From NCBI GenBank assembly GCA_019118865.1, contig DWYD01000194.1:1-47805 (forward strand): DNA of 47,805 bases, read 5' to 3'. This stretch comes from Candidatus Coprenecus merdipullorum. GTDB lineage: Bacteria > Bacteroidota > Bacteroidia > Bacteroidales > UBA932. Below, piece by piece: positions 1-8,638 of the stretch. A program made the position numbers and the translations under genes. Within the stretch, counting starts at the first letter, position 1. The number at the start of each line of letters is the position of its first letter. The notes beneath the pieces are model-generated. The model was not told the origin of the DNA and searched no databases. It saw only the letters and a program-made list of their open reading frames with translations.

Positions 1-1491
1 CCCCAGATGTTCTTCCCCGACATGGCCTACAACCAGCTCTACATCGAGTACCGCATGCCCGAGGGCACCGCTCCCGGCAAGGTGGAGAAGGATCTGGAGG
101 AGATGGAGGCATATATCCGTCAGGATGACAATGTCAATCACGTCGTCACCTCCCTCGGCGGCACTCCGGGACGGTACTGCCTGGTAAGGGCCATCGCCGA
201 CCCCTCGCTGAGCTACGGAGAGCTGATCATCGACTATGAGGACTACGACAAAATGATAGAGAGCATCCCCAGGATGCAGAAGGAGCTGATGGCCGCCTAC
301 CCCGAGGCATACGTCAGGGTAAAGCAGTACAACCTGATGTACCGCCCCTACCCCGTCGAGGCCATGTTCCAGGGGCCTGACCCCGCCGTGCTCAAGGACC
401 TCTGCGCCCAGGCCCAGGCCATAATGGAGGAGAGCGACGCCACCTGGCTGGTGACCGACGACTGGTCTCCGATGGTACCGGCCGTCAAGGTGGACTACGA
501 CCAGGCCGCTGCCCGTCAGGCCGGAATCTCCCGCAGCTCGGCCGGCATCTCAGTGATGGCTGCGGCAGAGGGCATACCCTGCGGTACCCTCAATGAGGAA
601 GGCGAAAGGATAGGCATCTACATCCGCAGCACCGGTATGGACGGAGAGCCCGTGGAGAGCATCCGCAATACCCCGGTATGGGGCCTGCTGCCGTCCCTAT
701 CGTCGGTAGCCAACATGGAGACCGTACAGGGAGTGATGACCGGCACCACCGGCCGGGAGGATATCATCGACGCCTTAGTGTCGCCCCTGCCCCTGAACAC
801 CATAACCTCGGGCACGGTCATCGAATGGAACGAGCCCAAGATCTGCCGGTACAACGGACAGAGAGCCATCAAGGCCCAGTGCAACAACACGGCGGGCTAT
901 ACGGCAGCCCAGGCCCGCGACGCCGTCAAGGACCGGATAGAGGCCATAGAGCTGCCCGACGGCTACACCCTCACCTGGCTGGGCGAGTACGATGCCAGCC
1001 GGCAGTCCACCCGCTTTCTTTTCAAGTACTTCCCGCATGCGATAGTGGTCATGCTGCTGATTATGATAGCCCTGTTCAAGGGCATCAAAAAGCCGCTGAT
1101 CATAGTCTGCTGCCTGCCACTGGTGGCCATAGGCATAGTCTTCGGGATGCTGGCCGCCGGCATGAGCTTCGGCTTCGTGGCCATGGTCGGCTGCCTGGGC
1201 ATCATAGGCATGATGATCAAGAACGGCATAGTCCTCATCGACGAGATAGACCGGCAGCTGAGCCTCGGAGTAGAGCCTTACAAGGCCGTAGTGGACTCCA
1301 CCCTCTCCCGTCTGCGCCCCGTGATGATGGCCTCGATGACCACCGTCCTTGGCATGGCGCCCCTGCTCTTCGACCCGCTCTTCGGCTCGCTGGCAGTGAC
1401 CATCATGGGCGGACTGACGGTGGGCACCCTGATTACCCTCGTCTTCCTGCCCGTACTGTACTCATTGTTCTTCAAGATTAAAAAGGCATGA
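1..1491 (+). CDS. RND-family efflux transporter, C-terminal part (5' end outside window)
   Basis: Inner-membrane pump subunit of the AcrB/HAE1 or CusA-like RND superfamily, which exports drugs, metals or other toxic compounds using the proton gradient. The reading frame is open from base 1, so the true start lies upstream. About 496 residues are present, roughly half of a usual ~1,000-residue RND protein. The first ~340 residues form the second periplasmic porter/docking loop. The last ~150 hold several hydrophobic helices starting near YFPHAIVV, followed by the family-typical GMMIKNGIVLIDEI and RLRPVMMASMTT segments. The stop overlaps the start of the TolC-like gene (ATGA at 1488-1491), so the two are very probably translationally coupled parts of one tripartite pump. 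The membrane-fusion subunit would lie upstream. Substrate cannot be read from this fragment. Confidence 0.93.
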   Translation, partial: PQMFFPDMAYNQLYIEYRMPEGTAPGKVEKDLEEMEAYIRQDDNVNHVVTSLGGTPGRYCLVRAIADPSLSYGELIIDYEDYDKMIESIPRMQKELMAAYPEAYVRVKQYNLMYRPYPVEAMFQGPDPAVLKDLCAQAQAIMEESDATWLVTDDWSPMVPAVKVDYDQAAARQAGISRSSAGISVMAAAEGIPCGTLNEEGERIGIYIRSTGMDGEPVESIRNTPVWGLLPSLSSVANMETVQGVMTGTTGREDIIDALVSPLPLNTITSGTVIEWNEPKICRYNGQRAIKAQCNNTAGYTAAQARDAVKDRIEAIELPDGYTLTWLGEYDASRQSTRFLFKYFPHAIVVMLLIMIALFKGIKKPLIIVCCLPLVAIGIVFGMLAAGMSFGFVAMVGCLGIIGMMIKNGIVLIDEIDRQLSLGVEPYKAVVDSTLSRLRPVMMASMTTVLGMAPLLFDPLFGSLAVTIMGGLTVGTLITLVFLPVLYSLFFKIKKA

Positions 1492-2948
1492 CCATGAGAC
1501 ATATACCCTCATATACCCGGATTCTGGGCCTGATGACGGCGGTCCTCCTCCTGCTTCCTGCCGCAGCCACGGCCCAGCCGCAGAAACGCTTCCTCACCCT
1601 GGAGCAGTGCCGGAGCATTGCCCTGGACAGCAGTGCCATACTGCGCAGCGCCAGGCTGATGGAAGAGAAGACCGCACTGGACCGCAAGGCGGTAATCACC
1701 AACTTCCTGCCCAAATTCTCCGCCTACAGCCTCTACCTCTGGACCTCCAGTTCATTTGACTACGATTTCAGCGGAGGAGCCCTGCCCATATACAAGAACG
1801 TCTACGGCAACCTGGTACCGGACCTGATGAAGGACGCCGCCGGCAACATCGTCTACAACAACGGCATACCCGTCTTCAACCAGTACGCCGTCATTCCTCC
1901 GATGACCCTGTCCGTGGACCTTGCCAATACCTTCACGGCCGGGATTTCCGTAACTCAGCCCGTATTCATGGGTGGTAAAATCGTTTCCGGCTACCGGATG
2001 GCCGACATCGGCAAGGAGATGGCAGTCCTCAACTCCAGGCTGAAGGCCGACGAGGTCATAGTCTCAGTGGACGAGGCCTACTGGATGTACGTAAAAACCT
2101 GCAGGCTGCTGGAAACGGCCGAAAGCTTCAGCAGCACAGTAGACAGCATGTACACCTTCGTTGAGAATGCCATAGACGTGGGCATGGCCACATCAACCGA
2201 CCTGCTGAAAGTAGAAGTACAGCGGAACAATGCCGCCCTCATGCTCTCCAAAGCCCGCAACGGACAGCGTCTGGCCATGATGAATCTGTGCCACATCCTG
2301 GGACTGCCTCTTACCACAAAGATTGAAGTTGACCAGAGCGGTTTCGACGTGGACAGCACGGAGTTCCTGCCCGAAACCGTCTTTACCGAATCCGACACCG
2401 TTGAAGAACGGGCCGATTATAAGCTTCTGGCCAGACAGGCCGAGCTGAAGCGGCGCAACGTAGACTTTGTCCGCTCCGACTTTCTTCCCCAGCTGGGAGT
2501 GATGGCCAGCTACGGATACACCTACGGGCTCAAGCTCCAGGACAATATCCTGCTCAACCAGACCGGATTTACCGTCATGGCCACTCTGAGAATCCCCATC
2601 TTCGCATGGGGCGAAGGTTATCTCAAGGTACAGTCAGCAAAAAAAGAACAGGAAATGGCGGAGGAGGAGATGGACCGTCTCTCCGGACTGATGGAACTCG
2701 AGATGACACGCAACAGATATGCTGTATCGGAAGCCGCGCTGCAGGCCCGGATGGCAAGGACTGCCCTCGAAAGCGCAGCAGAAAACCTTAAGGTATGCCG
2801 CGACCAATACGAACTGGGGATGGAAACTCTGGTCAATGTACTGGAGGCCCAGTCCCAGTGGCAGAAATGCAGCAGTGACTGGATCGAGGCTGTAACCGGC
2901 TACAAACTTTCCTGCACGGAATACTTAAAAGCCACAGGCAGATTATAA
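1488..2948 (+). CDS. TolC-like outer-membrane efflux channel protein
   Basis: Outer-membrane factor of the OEP/TolC family, 486 residues, close to the usual 420-500. It forms the trimeric exit duct for the RND pump encoded directly upstream. A hydrophobic signal sequence (about residues 12-30, ending near ATAQP) is followed by two repeated alpha-helical/beta-barrel halves. Typical features are the TLEQCRSIALDSS opening and a second-half GVMASYGYTYG strand. The start at 1488 overlaps the RND stop by ATGA; an alternative in-frame ATG lies at 1494. No strong terminator follows. The 90 bases to the next gene contain a promoter candidate. Confidence 0.93.
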   Translation: MTMRHIPSYTRILGLMTAVLLLLPAAATAQPQKRFLTLEQCRSIALDSSAILRSARLMEEKTALDRKAVITNFLPKFSAYSLYLWTSSSFDYDFSGGALPIYKNVYGNLVPDLMKDAAGNIVYNNGIPVFNQYAVIPPMTLSVDLANTFTAGISVTQPVFMGGKIVSGYRMADIGKEMAVLNSRLKADEVIVSVDEAYWMYVKTCRLLETAESFSSTVDSMYTFVENAIDVGMATSTDLLKVEVQRNNAALMLSKARNGQRLAMMNLCHILGLPLTTKIEVDQSGFDVDSTEFLPETVFTESDTVEERADYKLLARQAELKRRNVDFVRSDFLPQLGVMASYGYTYGLKLQDNILLNQTGFTVMATLRIPIFAWGEGYLKVQSAKKEQEMAEEEMDRLSGLMELEMTRNRYAVSEAALQARMARTALESAAENLKVCRDQYELGMETLVNVLEAQSQWQKCSSDWIEAVTGYKLSCTEYLKATGRL

Positions 2949-2952
2949 CATT

Positions 2953-2983
2953 TTTGATATTTCATAAATATTTGCCAAATTTG
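2953..2983 (+). promoter_or_regulatory. candidate Bacteroidetes-type promoter for the LysR/serine hydrolase pair
   Basis: TTTG at 2953-2956, a 19-base spacer, then CAAATTTG at 2976-2983. This matches the Bacteroidetes -33/-7 pattern TTTG-N19-TAnnTTTG with one mismatch in the -7 element. It sits about 55 bases before the LysR start codon. Confidence 0.5.
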
Positions 2984-3038
2984 CAGCAGATAGAAAACCG
3001 CTTTCAAACAACACTGCTCACCATATACACAAACCCAT

Positions 3039-3638
3039 ATGATTTGCGATTACAGACTTAAAGTTTTCTACACCGTAGCAGTCAAGGGTTCCTTTACTGC
3101 TGCCGCAAAAGAGCTTGGCATTACACAGCCGGCCGTAAGCAACCACATATCTGAACTTGAGGGAAACATCGGAGACCTGTTGTTTTACAGAAGCCGCAGG
3201 GAAACGGTACTGACACCGAAAGGGCGCATTCTCTTCGACTATGCCGAGAGAATCCTCAATCTTTACCGTTGCGCCGGCCGTGAGCTTATGCCCGTCAAGA
3301 AGGAAGAGCGCCGTCAGATTGTGATAGCCGCAGTACCTGAAGCAGCCCGGCTGATTCTCAAGCCGATTGTAGACCATTTCATCCGCATCTATCCAGGAAC
3401 GGACATTTCATTGCTGGAGCGCAGCCGCGAGGATGCAGCAGAATCCATCAAAGACGCAGAAGCAGACATAGCCGTCACCGACGCACCCGCAGAAGGATGC
3501 GACAGCACCGTATTCGCTACAGTATCAGTAAACGGAGCCGCCGTTCCTATGGCCACATACTACCTGAGCCGCTCTGCTGACAGTTCGGGCAACAGTGCTG
3601 TAAATGATTTTCTTCTCTGCTGCAGGACCTTCAAATGA
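3039..3638 (+). CDS. LysR-family transcriptional regulator, short form lacking about half of the sensor domain
   Basis: The N-terminal winged helix-turn-helix is clear: about residues 5-65, with the LysR signature around GSFTAAAKELGITQPAVSNH and LTPKGRILFDYAERIL. The effector-binding domain starts normally (residues ~88-150, first Rossmann subdomain) but the protein ends at 199 residues, whereas LysR proteins are usually ~290-310. The second ligand-binding subdomain is therefore mostly missing. The final residues do not resemble a LysR C-terminus. The stop overlaps the next start by 4 bases (ATGA, 3635-3638), so the two are coupled. It could be a truncated but functional DNA-binding protein or a decaying gene. 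The DNA-binding assignment is firm; the inducer is unknown. Confidence 0.85.
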   Translation: MICDYRLKVFYTVAVKGSFTAAAKELGITQPAVSNHISELEGNIGDLLFYRSRRETVLTPKGRILFDYAERILNLYRCAGRELMPVKKEERRQIVIAAVPEAARLILKPIVDHFIRIYPGTDISLLERSREDAAESIKDAEADIAVTDAPAEGCDSTVFATVSVNGAAVPMATYYLSRSADSSGNSAVNDFLLCCRTFK

Positions 3639-4954
3639 GAAAACATTGGAAAATACTGACCGCATCGTTTCTGCTTGCCACGGCAGTATCCATAACCGTC
3701 CTTACGGTCACAGGACATCCAGGCAGGTCAAAATATCCGGCAGAGGAATTCCCCAATTCTGAGTCAGAAGAATACATTTCCATCAACGGGTTCCTGTCCA
3801 ACGATCTTAGCAGTACATCCCAGGCTGAGGCTCTGGATGCCTATATCGGGAAATTCATGAAACGGTGGGAGCTCAAGGGAGGCAGTCTCGCTGTCATGAA
3901 AGACGGACAGCTTATCTACTCCAAAGGATATGGATGGGCTGACGAGGAAGCAGGCATACCCATGTCCCCCGGCCACATCATGCGCATAGCCTCTCTGTCC
4001 AAGCTCGTGACGGCAACCGCAGTAATGCAGCTCTGCGAGCGCAAGGTTCTGAACCTGGACGACAGGGTATTCGGAGAGGGCGGAATTCTCAACTGCGAGC
4101 AGTTCAGCGACATAAGAGACAAAAGAGCAAAAAACATCACAGTAGGTCAGCTCCTGCGGCATCAGGCGGGTTTCACCATGCACAAGGGAGACCCCATGTT
4201 CACAACGCGTGAAATCATGATATGGGAAGACCTTGACACGGTTCCCGACATGGACAGAATAATCGAGTATGCGCTTGGCGAAAGACTCGGCTATACTCCT
4301 GGACAAGGATTCAGATACTCCAATCTGGGATATCTGATCCTTACCAAGATCATAGAAGTCTGCAGCGGCATGGACTATGAGGAATACTGCCAGGAGAACA
4401 TCCTCCATCCTGCGGGCTGCTACGACATGCACCTGGCCCACAATCTCTATGAAGAACGTTATCCCAACGAAGTCCGCTACTATGAGACTCACGATGCCAC
4501 GCCTGTCCCTGCCTTCGACAACAGCGGAGACACCCTGTGGAGACGGTACGGCGGCAGTAACATAGAAGGCCTGCGGGGAGCCGGTGCATGGGTCGCATCG
4601 CCTTCTGAATTTGTCCGCTTCGTCGCCTCCATTGACGGAGATCCCGTTATCCCAGATGTTCTTTCCCAGGAAAGTATCCGCATCATGACCTCCTCTTCTG
4701 ACCACACACGTCCCATCGGATGGGCACGTGCGGGCGAGGATACAGACTGGTCCAGGACCGGAACACTCGCCGGCACCAGCGCTCTGGTCAAAAAGCAGAA
4801 GAACGGTTACATCTGGATGTTCGTCACCAATACCAGCTCATGGAAGGGTTCCAGATTTACCCGGGAGATAGAGAGTATGTACCGTAACGCATCTGCCCGC
4901 GTAAGCAGCTGGCCGGCGAGAGACCTGTATACGGAATACAGGAAGGAGATATAA
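3635..4954 (+). CDS. serine hydrolase of the class C beta-lactamase / penicillin-binding-protein-like family
   Basis: A 439-residue beta-lactamase-fold hydrolase (Pfam Beta-lactamase, AmpC/EstB type). A membrane anchor or signal sequence spans about residues 7-27, so it acts in the periplasm or on the membrane surface. Active-site motifs are S120-x-x-K123 (SLSK), the YSN triad at Y228-S-N230, and an R374-T-G in the place of the usual K/H-T-G. The family includes DD-peptidases, esterases, D-amino-acid amidases and true beta-lactamases, and the sequence does not tell which. It is co-transcribed with the short LysR regulator by a 4-base overlap. The pairing recalls AmpR-AmpC, but here both genes point the same way. 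Confidence 0.9.
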   Translation: MRKHWKILTASFLLATAVSITVLTVTGHPGRSKYPAEEFPNSESEEYISINGFLSNDLSSTSQAEALDAYIGKFMKRWELKGGSLAVMKDGQLIYSKGYGWADEEAGIPMSPGHIMRIASLSKLVTATAVMQLCERKVLNLDDRVFGEGGILNCEQFSDIRDKRAKNITVGQLLRHQAGFTMHKGDPMFTTREIMIWEDLDTVPDMDRIIEYALGERLGYTPGQGFRYSNLGYLILTKIIEVCSGMDYEEYCQENILHPAGCYDMHLAHNLYEERYPNEVRYYETHDATPVPAFDNSGDTLWRRYGGSNIEGLRGAGAWVASPSEFVRFVASIDGDPVIPDVLSQESIRIMTSSSDHTRPIGWARAGEDTDWSRTGTLAGTSALVKKQKNGYIWMFVTNTSSWKGSRFTREIESMYRNASARVSSWPARDLYTEYRKEI

Positions 4955-4985
4955 TTTGTTTTTTAACATAAAAAAGATAACTTTG
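4955..4985 (+). promoter_or_regulatory. consensus Bacteroidetes promoter for the acyltransferase operon
   Basis: TTTG at 4955-4958, exactly 19 bases, then TAACTTTG at 4978-4985, a full match to TTTG-N19-TAnnTTTG. The first gene starts 18 bases after the -7 element, giving a short leader. Confidence 0.75.
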
Positions 4986-5003
4986 TAGGATGTATATACG
5001 GTT

Positions 5004-5885
5004 ATGTATAGAATAGTCCTATTTTTCCTATATGCCTTTTCACTGCTGCCGCAGAAGGTCCACTATGCCTTTTCCGGCATCATCGCCTGGTTCCTGCACA
5101 GAGTACTGCATTACAGGATGTCCACGGTGGTGACCAACATAGCAAGGTCTTTTCCCGAGATGTCATATGACGATATAAACCGGACGACGGACGAGTTCTA
5201 CCGCCATCTCGCAGACGTCATAGTAGAGTCGGTCTGGGCATTGGGAGCATCCACCGAAAAAATCGGAGAACAGGTACGCATAACGGGGCAGGACAATCTG
5301 AACAGAGCCATGGCACTGAACCGCAACGCGGTGATTATGGTAGGCCACTTGGGCAACTGGGAGATATTCACAGGACTTCCGGATCTGCGCAGCCATTACG
5401 GCATAGACCTGGACAACCGCAACTTCGTATACGTTTACAAAAGGCCCTCCAGCAGGACCGCGGACAAAGTAATGTCCCGGATCAGGACAAGGCACAACTC
5501 CTGCTCCATAATCGAATCCCACCAGATAATCCGCCACATTGTCAAGCACAGGAATGGCAGGGACGCCTTTTTTTTCATCTGCGACCAGAACCCGTATTAC
5601 AATGAGAGCCGTTTCGTGGCTGACTTTCTGAACCAGAAGACATATATGATAGAGGGACCTGAGGCCATCGCCTCAAAAATGGGCATGCCCGTACTTTACT
5701 GCGGCTTGATAAGACACGGCCGCAGAAACAATGAGGCGCATTTCGAACTGATTACAGAGAATGCTTCCGAATGTCCCGAGGGATACGTAACATCCACATT
5801 CGCACGGATGCTGGAAACTGACATAAAGAATCATAAGGGAACATGGCTGTGGAGCCATAAAAGATGGAAAAAACGAATAGTATGA
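5004..5885 (+). CDS. lysophospholipid/lipid A acyltransferase of the LpxL (HtrB) family
   Basis: Predicted late acyltransferase that adds a secondary acyl chain from acyl-ACP to the lipid A precursor at the inner-membrane face. It has 293 residues, normal for LpxL/LpxM. An N-terminal hydrophobic segment (residues ~4-32) anchors it. The catalytic HX4(D/E) motif is H115-LGNW-E120. Further family segments are an FFICDQNPYYN stretch and a C-terminal GTWLWSHKRWKKR, close to the W-x-HxRW signature of the family. Its last bases overlap the DUF4831 gene by ATGA at 5882-5885. Some Bacteroidetes homologues act on ornithine or other lipids, so the acceptor is inferred. Confidence 0.9.
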   Translation: MYRIVLFFLYAFSLLPQKVHYAFSGIIAWFLHRVLHYRMSTVVTNIARSFPEMSYDDINRTTDEFYRHLADVIVESVWALGASTEKIGEQVRITGQDNLNRAMALNRNAVIMVGHLGNWEIFTGLPDLRSHYGIDLDNRNFVYVYKRPSSRTADKVMSRIRTRHNSCSIIESHQIIRHIVKHRNGRDAFFFICDQNPYYNESRFVADFLNQKTYMIEGPEAIASKMGMPVLYCGLIRHGRRNNEAHFELITENASECPEGYVTSTFARMLETDIKNHKGTWLWSHKRWKKRIV

Positions 5886-7006
5886 AACCAAGAATCATCA
5901 CCGCGCTGGCTCTGGCCTGCGCCGTCACGGCAAATGCTGCCGCCCAGAACATCAACCGAATCGAAAAAGGCGGGGACATTCCCGATGGAGTTGTAGTGTA
6001 CTCTCTGCCTCTGACGACAATACGGCTGGACGTGGAGGCCGTATGCGAGGCATATACTCCCGGACCTTACAGCCAGTGGGCAAAAAAATATCTCGGAATC
6101 GATGTCCCGCAGGAAGCAGGCACATCCTACACGCTCAGCAAAGTCCGAATGACTCCTTTCCTTGAGGCTGACCGCAGCTGCAGCTATATCGTCAACCTGA
6201 GCGGACTTCTTGGAGATGCCTCCCCCGCCAATTTCTTTGAATTCTCATCCCAGGGCCTGCTGCTCCTGTCCGATGAGAACAAAGGCAACGGCAGTTCCTG
6301 GAGATTTCCCACCACGGCACCGGGCACAGGAACCATGGCATCCGAAGCTACATCCAACCTTACATCCACAGAGACGACCCTCTACAGATCTGTCCGCAAT
6401 GAAAGCGGAGGATACGACAGGGTCGCCGTCCGCCAGAGCCAGGTAGTTGAGAAAAGTCCTGAGAAAAAGGCCCAGGAAGCCGCAGCGATGATTCTGTCTC
6501 TGCGAGAAAGCCGCATCAACATCATTACCGGCAACACCGATGCGACATTCAGCGGGGACGCCCTCCGCGCCGCAGTTGAAGAGATAAGCCGCCTTGAGGA
6601 AGAATATATGAGCCTTTTCACCGGTGTCACCACAACTTCACTGCAGACTATGAGTTTCGATGTTGTTCCTGCCGCAGGGACAGAAGAGGATCTTACAATA
6701 GCCTTCCGGATTTCCGACACCCAGGGTCTACTTCCGGCAGATGACATTTCAGGCCGGCCCATTGTCATGGAGATTACTCCTGAAGATTCTGAAGATTTCT
6801 ACTCTGAGCAGGCTATAACAGAAACCAGGACTTCCAAATCCAGAGCCAGATACGAAGCCGACCAGCGCGGCAGCATATACTACCGCATACCTGCCATATG
6901 CTCCGTCAGAATTACCGACGGTCAGGATCTTATCCTCAAGAACCGCATGCCGGTGTATCAGAAAGGACAGGAGCTTTCATTCCCTGTCCATGTACTCGTA
7001 AAATGA
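5882..7006 (+). CDS. DUF4831 family protein, exported, unknown function
   Basis: A Bacteroidetes family resembling DUF4831. From the ATG at 5882 the protein is 374 residues. A signal peptide covers about residues 1-22 (hydrophobic core, cleavage near ANAAAQ), so it is secreted or periplasmic. After it comes the family-like opening in which a self-described 'YSLPLTT' strand precedes 'YSQWAKKYLG'. I chose 5882 over the in-frame ATG at 5864 because it starts the signal peptide cleanly and overlaps the acyltransferase stop by ATGA. There are no catalytic motifs that I recognise. Position between an acyltransferase and a dipeptidase suggests an envelope role only by context. Confidence 0.78.
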   Translation: MKPRIITALALACAVTANAAAQNINRIEKGGDIPDGVVVYSLPLTTIRLDVEAVCEAYTPGPYSQWAKKYLGIDVPQEAGTSYTLSKVRMTPFLEADRSCSYIVNLSGLLGDASPANFFEFSSQGLLLLSDENKGNGSSWRFPTTAPGTGTMASEATSNLTSTETTLYRSVRNESGGYDRVAVRQSQVVEKSPEKKAQEAAAMILSLRESRINIITGNTDATFSGDALRAAVEEISRLEEEYMSLFTGVTTTSLQTMSFDVVPAAGTEEDLTIAFRISDTQGLLPADDISGRPIVMEITPEDSEDFYSEQAITETRTSKSRARYEADQRGSIYYRIPAICSVRITDGQDLILKNRMPVYQKGQELSFPVHVLVK

Positions 7007-7039
7007 CAATTCAACAAACCTCATAAACACTAATTCAGT

Positions 7040-8494
7040 ATGACAATCGACAATCTAGACCCCAAGTGCGTGTGGAAGAATTTCTACGCACTGACACAGA
7101 TTCCCCGCCCCTCGAAGAAAGAGTGGAGGGCAGTGGACTTCATGGAGAATTTCGGCAAGAGCCTGGGACTGGAAACCATCCGCGATGAAGTGGGCAACAT
7201 CGTTATCCGCAAGCCGGCCACTCCTGGTATGGAGAACCGCAAGGGCGTCATTCTCCAAGGGCACCTCGACATGGTTCCCCAGAACAACAATGACGTACAG
7301 CACGACTGGGAAAAAGACCCTGTTGAAACTTATATAGACGGCGAATGGGTAAAGGCCAAGGGTACTACTCTCGGCGCCGACAACGGACTGGGCTGTGCCG
7401 TCGCCATGGCCGTACTTGAATCCACCGATCTGGTACACGGTCCCATAGAGGCCCTCTTCACCATAGACGAGGAGACCGGCATGACAGGAGCGCAGGCCCT
7501 CAAAGGAGGTATTCTACATGGAGACATCCTCATCAATCTCGATTCCGAGACCGAAGGTGAGCTGTATGTAGGCTGCGCAGGCGGTCTGGACACCGACGCC
7601 GAATTCAGTTACAAGCCCGAGTCAGTGAGCAAGGAGATGAATCAGTTCCGCATCGTAATCAAAGGGCTGCGCGGAGGCCACTCCGGAATGGAAATCAACG
7701 AGGGACGCGCCAATTCCAACAAACTGATGGCCCGCATCCTTCTGCCACTGCTCCGTGACTTCAAGGGAGAGCTCATATCCATTGAAGGCGGCAACATGCG
7801 CAACGCCATTCCCCGCGAAGCCGCTGCTGTCATTGCGCTGCCCGAGAAAAAAACCGCCAAGGCTCTCAAATGCCTGGAGGCCGCAGCTGCTGACATCAAG
7901 CACGAATACGCGCCAATCGATCCCGGTATCGAGATACTAGTAGAGGAGACCAAGGGATTCAAGAAGATTATCCCCTCAGATGTGGCTCTCAACGTAGTAA
8001 AGGCACTTCTCGCATGTCCCTGCAATGTAGACCGCATGAGCCTCGTAATGCCCGGTCTGGTAGAGACGTCAAACAATCTCGCCATCGTAAAGTCCGAAGG
8101 CAAGAAGATAAACGTCAAGACTCTCATGAGGGGATCTACAGACTCTGCCAAATACGCTCTCAGGGATGCTGTTCAGAGTGCTCTTGAGCTTGGCGGCGCC
8201 AAGGTAAAATTCTCCGGCGGTTACTCAGGCTGGCAGCCCGATATGGAGTCCTGCATCCTCCGCACCATGAAAGATACCTATAATGCACTCTACGGCAAGG
8301 AGCCCGAGGTCAAGGCCATCCATGCCGGCCTTGAGTGCGGCATCCTCTCGACCAACTATCCTCATTGGGACATGATTTCCTGTGGTCCTACCCTGATGTC
8401 GCCTCACTCACCGGACGAGCGCCTGCTCATCCCCACAGTCGGGAAATTCTGGGACTTCATCAAGGAAGTACTGAAGAATATTCCTCAGAAATAA
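7040..8494 (+). CDS. pepD: aminoacyl-histidine dipeptidase (peptidase D, M20 family)
   Basis: Cytosolic zinc dipeptidase that cleaves Xaa-His and other dipeptides. The 484-residue length matches PepD. Metal and catalytic residues visible are H75-x-D77 (GHLDMVPQ), D114 (GADNG), E144-E145 (DEETGMTG) and D168 (NLDSE), with a C-terminal AIHAGLECG segment that carries the last histidine ligand. The lid/dimerisation domain (about residues 195-390) contains RGGHSGMEI. It follows the DUF4831 gene by 33 bases on the same strand and ends at a strong terminator, so it probably closes this operon. Confidence 0.96.
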   Translation: MTIDNLDPKCVWKNFYALTQIPRPSKKEWRAVDFMENFGKSLGLETIRDEVGNIVIRKPATPGMENRKGVILQGHLDMVPQNNNDVQHDWEKDPVETYIDGEWVKAKGTTLGADNGLGCAVAMAVLESTDLVHGPIEALFTIDEETGMTGAQALKGGILHGDILINLDSETEGELYVGCAGGLDTDAEFSYKPESVSKEMNQFRIVIKGLRGGHSGMEINEGRANSNKLMARILLPLLRDFKGELISIEGGNMRNAIPREAAAVIALPEKKTAKALKCLEAAAADIKHEYAPIDPGIEILVEETKGFKKIIPSDVALNVVKALLACPCNVDRMSLVMPGLVETSNNLAIVKSEGKKINVKTLMRGSTDSAKYALRDAVQSALELGGAKVKFSGGYSGWQPDMESCILRTMKDTYNALYGKEPEVKAIHAGLECGILSTNYPHWDMISCGPTLMSPHSPDERLLIPTVGKFWDFIKEVLKNIPQK

Positions 8495-8510
8495 AACATA
8501 CATTCAGCAG

Positions 8511-8549
8511 AAAATCCCGGAAAGTCACTGGCTTCTTCCGGGATTTTTT
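8511..8549 (+). terminator. rho-independent terminator after pepD
   Basis: A 10-base perfect stem, AATCCCGGAA pairing with TTCCGGGATT, with a short loop and a run of six T. It lies 17 bases after the pepD stop. The A-run on the left could also let it work for the converging copA transcript. Confidence 0.9.
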
Positions 8550-8638
8550 CAGGTACTTACATAAATAATAAAAGCCGCCGAGAACCGGCAGCCCTTATTA
8601 CTTAACCTAATACTTAACCTATGAAAAAACTATCCGAT
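8550..8638. other. intergenic gap with a gene-start-like leader and no gene
   Basis: Between the pepD terminator and the copA stop. It holds a tandem pair of TACTTAACCTA at about 8598-8619, then ATGAAAAAAC at 8621. This looks like the start region of an exported-protein gene, but the frame that follows runs antisense through the end of copA and shows no protein-like composition. I call no gene here. Confidence 0.4.

Noticed and set aside
678-1481. Second frame of ~267 codons inside the RND gene on the same strand
   Set aside because: It is rich in His, Pro and Arg, as expected for an out-of-frame reading of GC-rich DNA, and it lies fully within a clear transporter gene.
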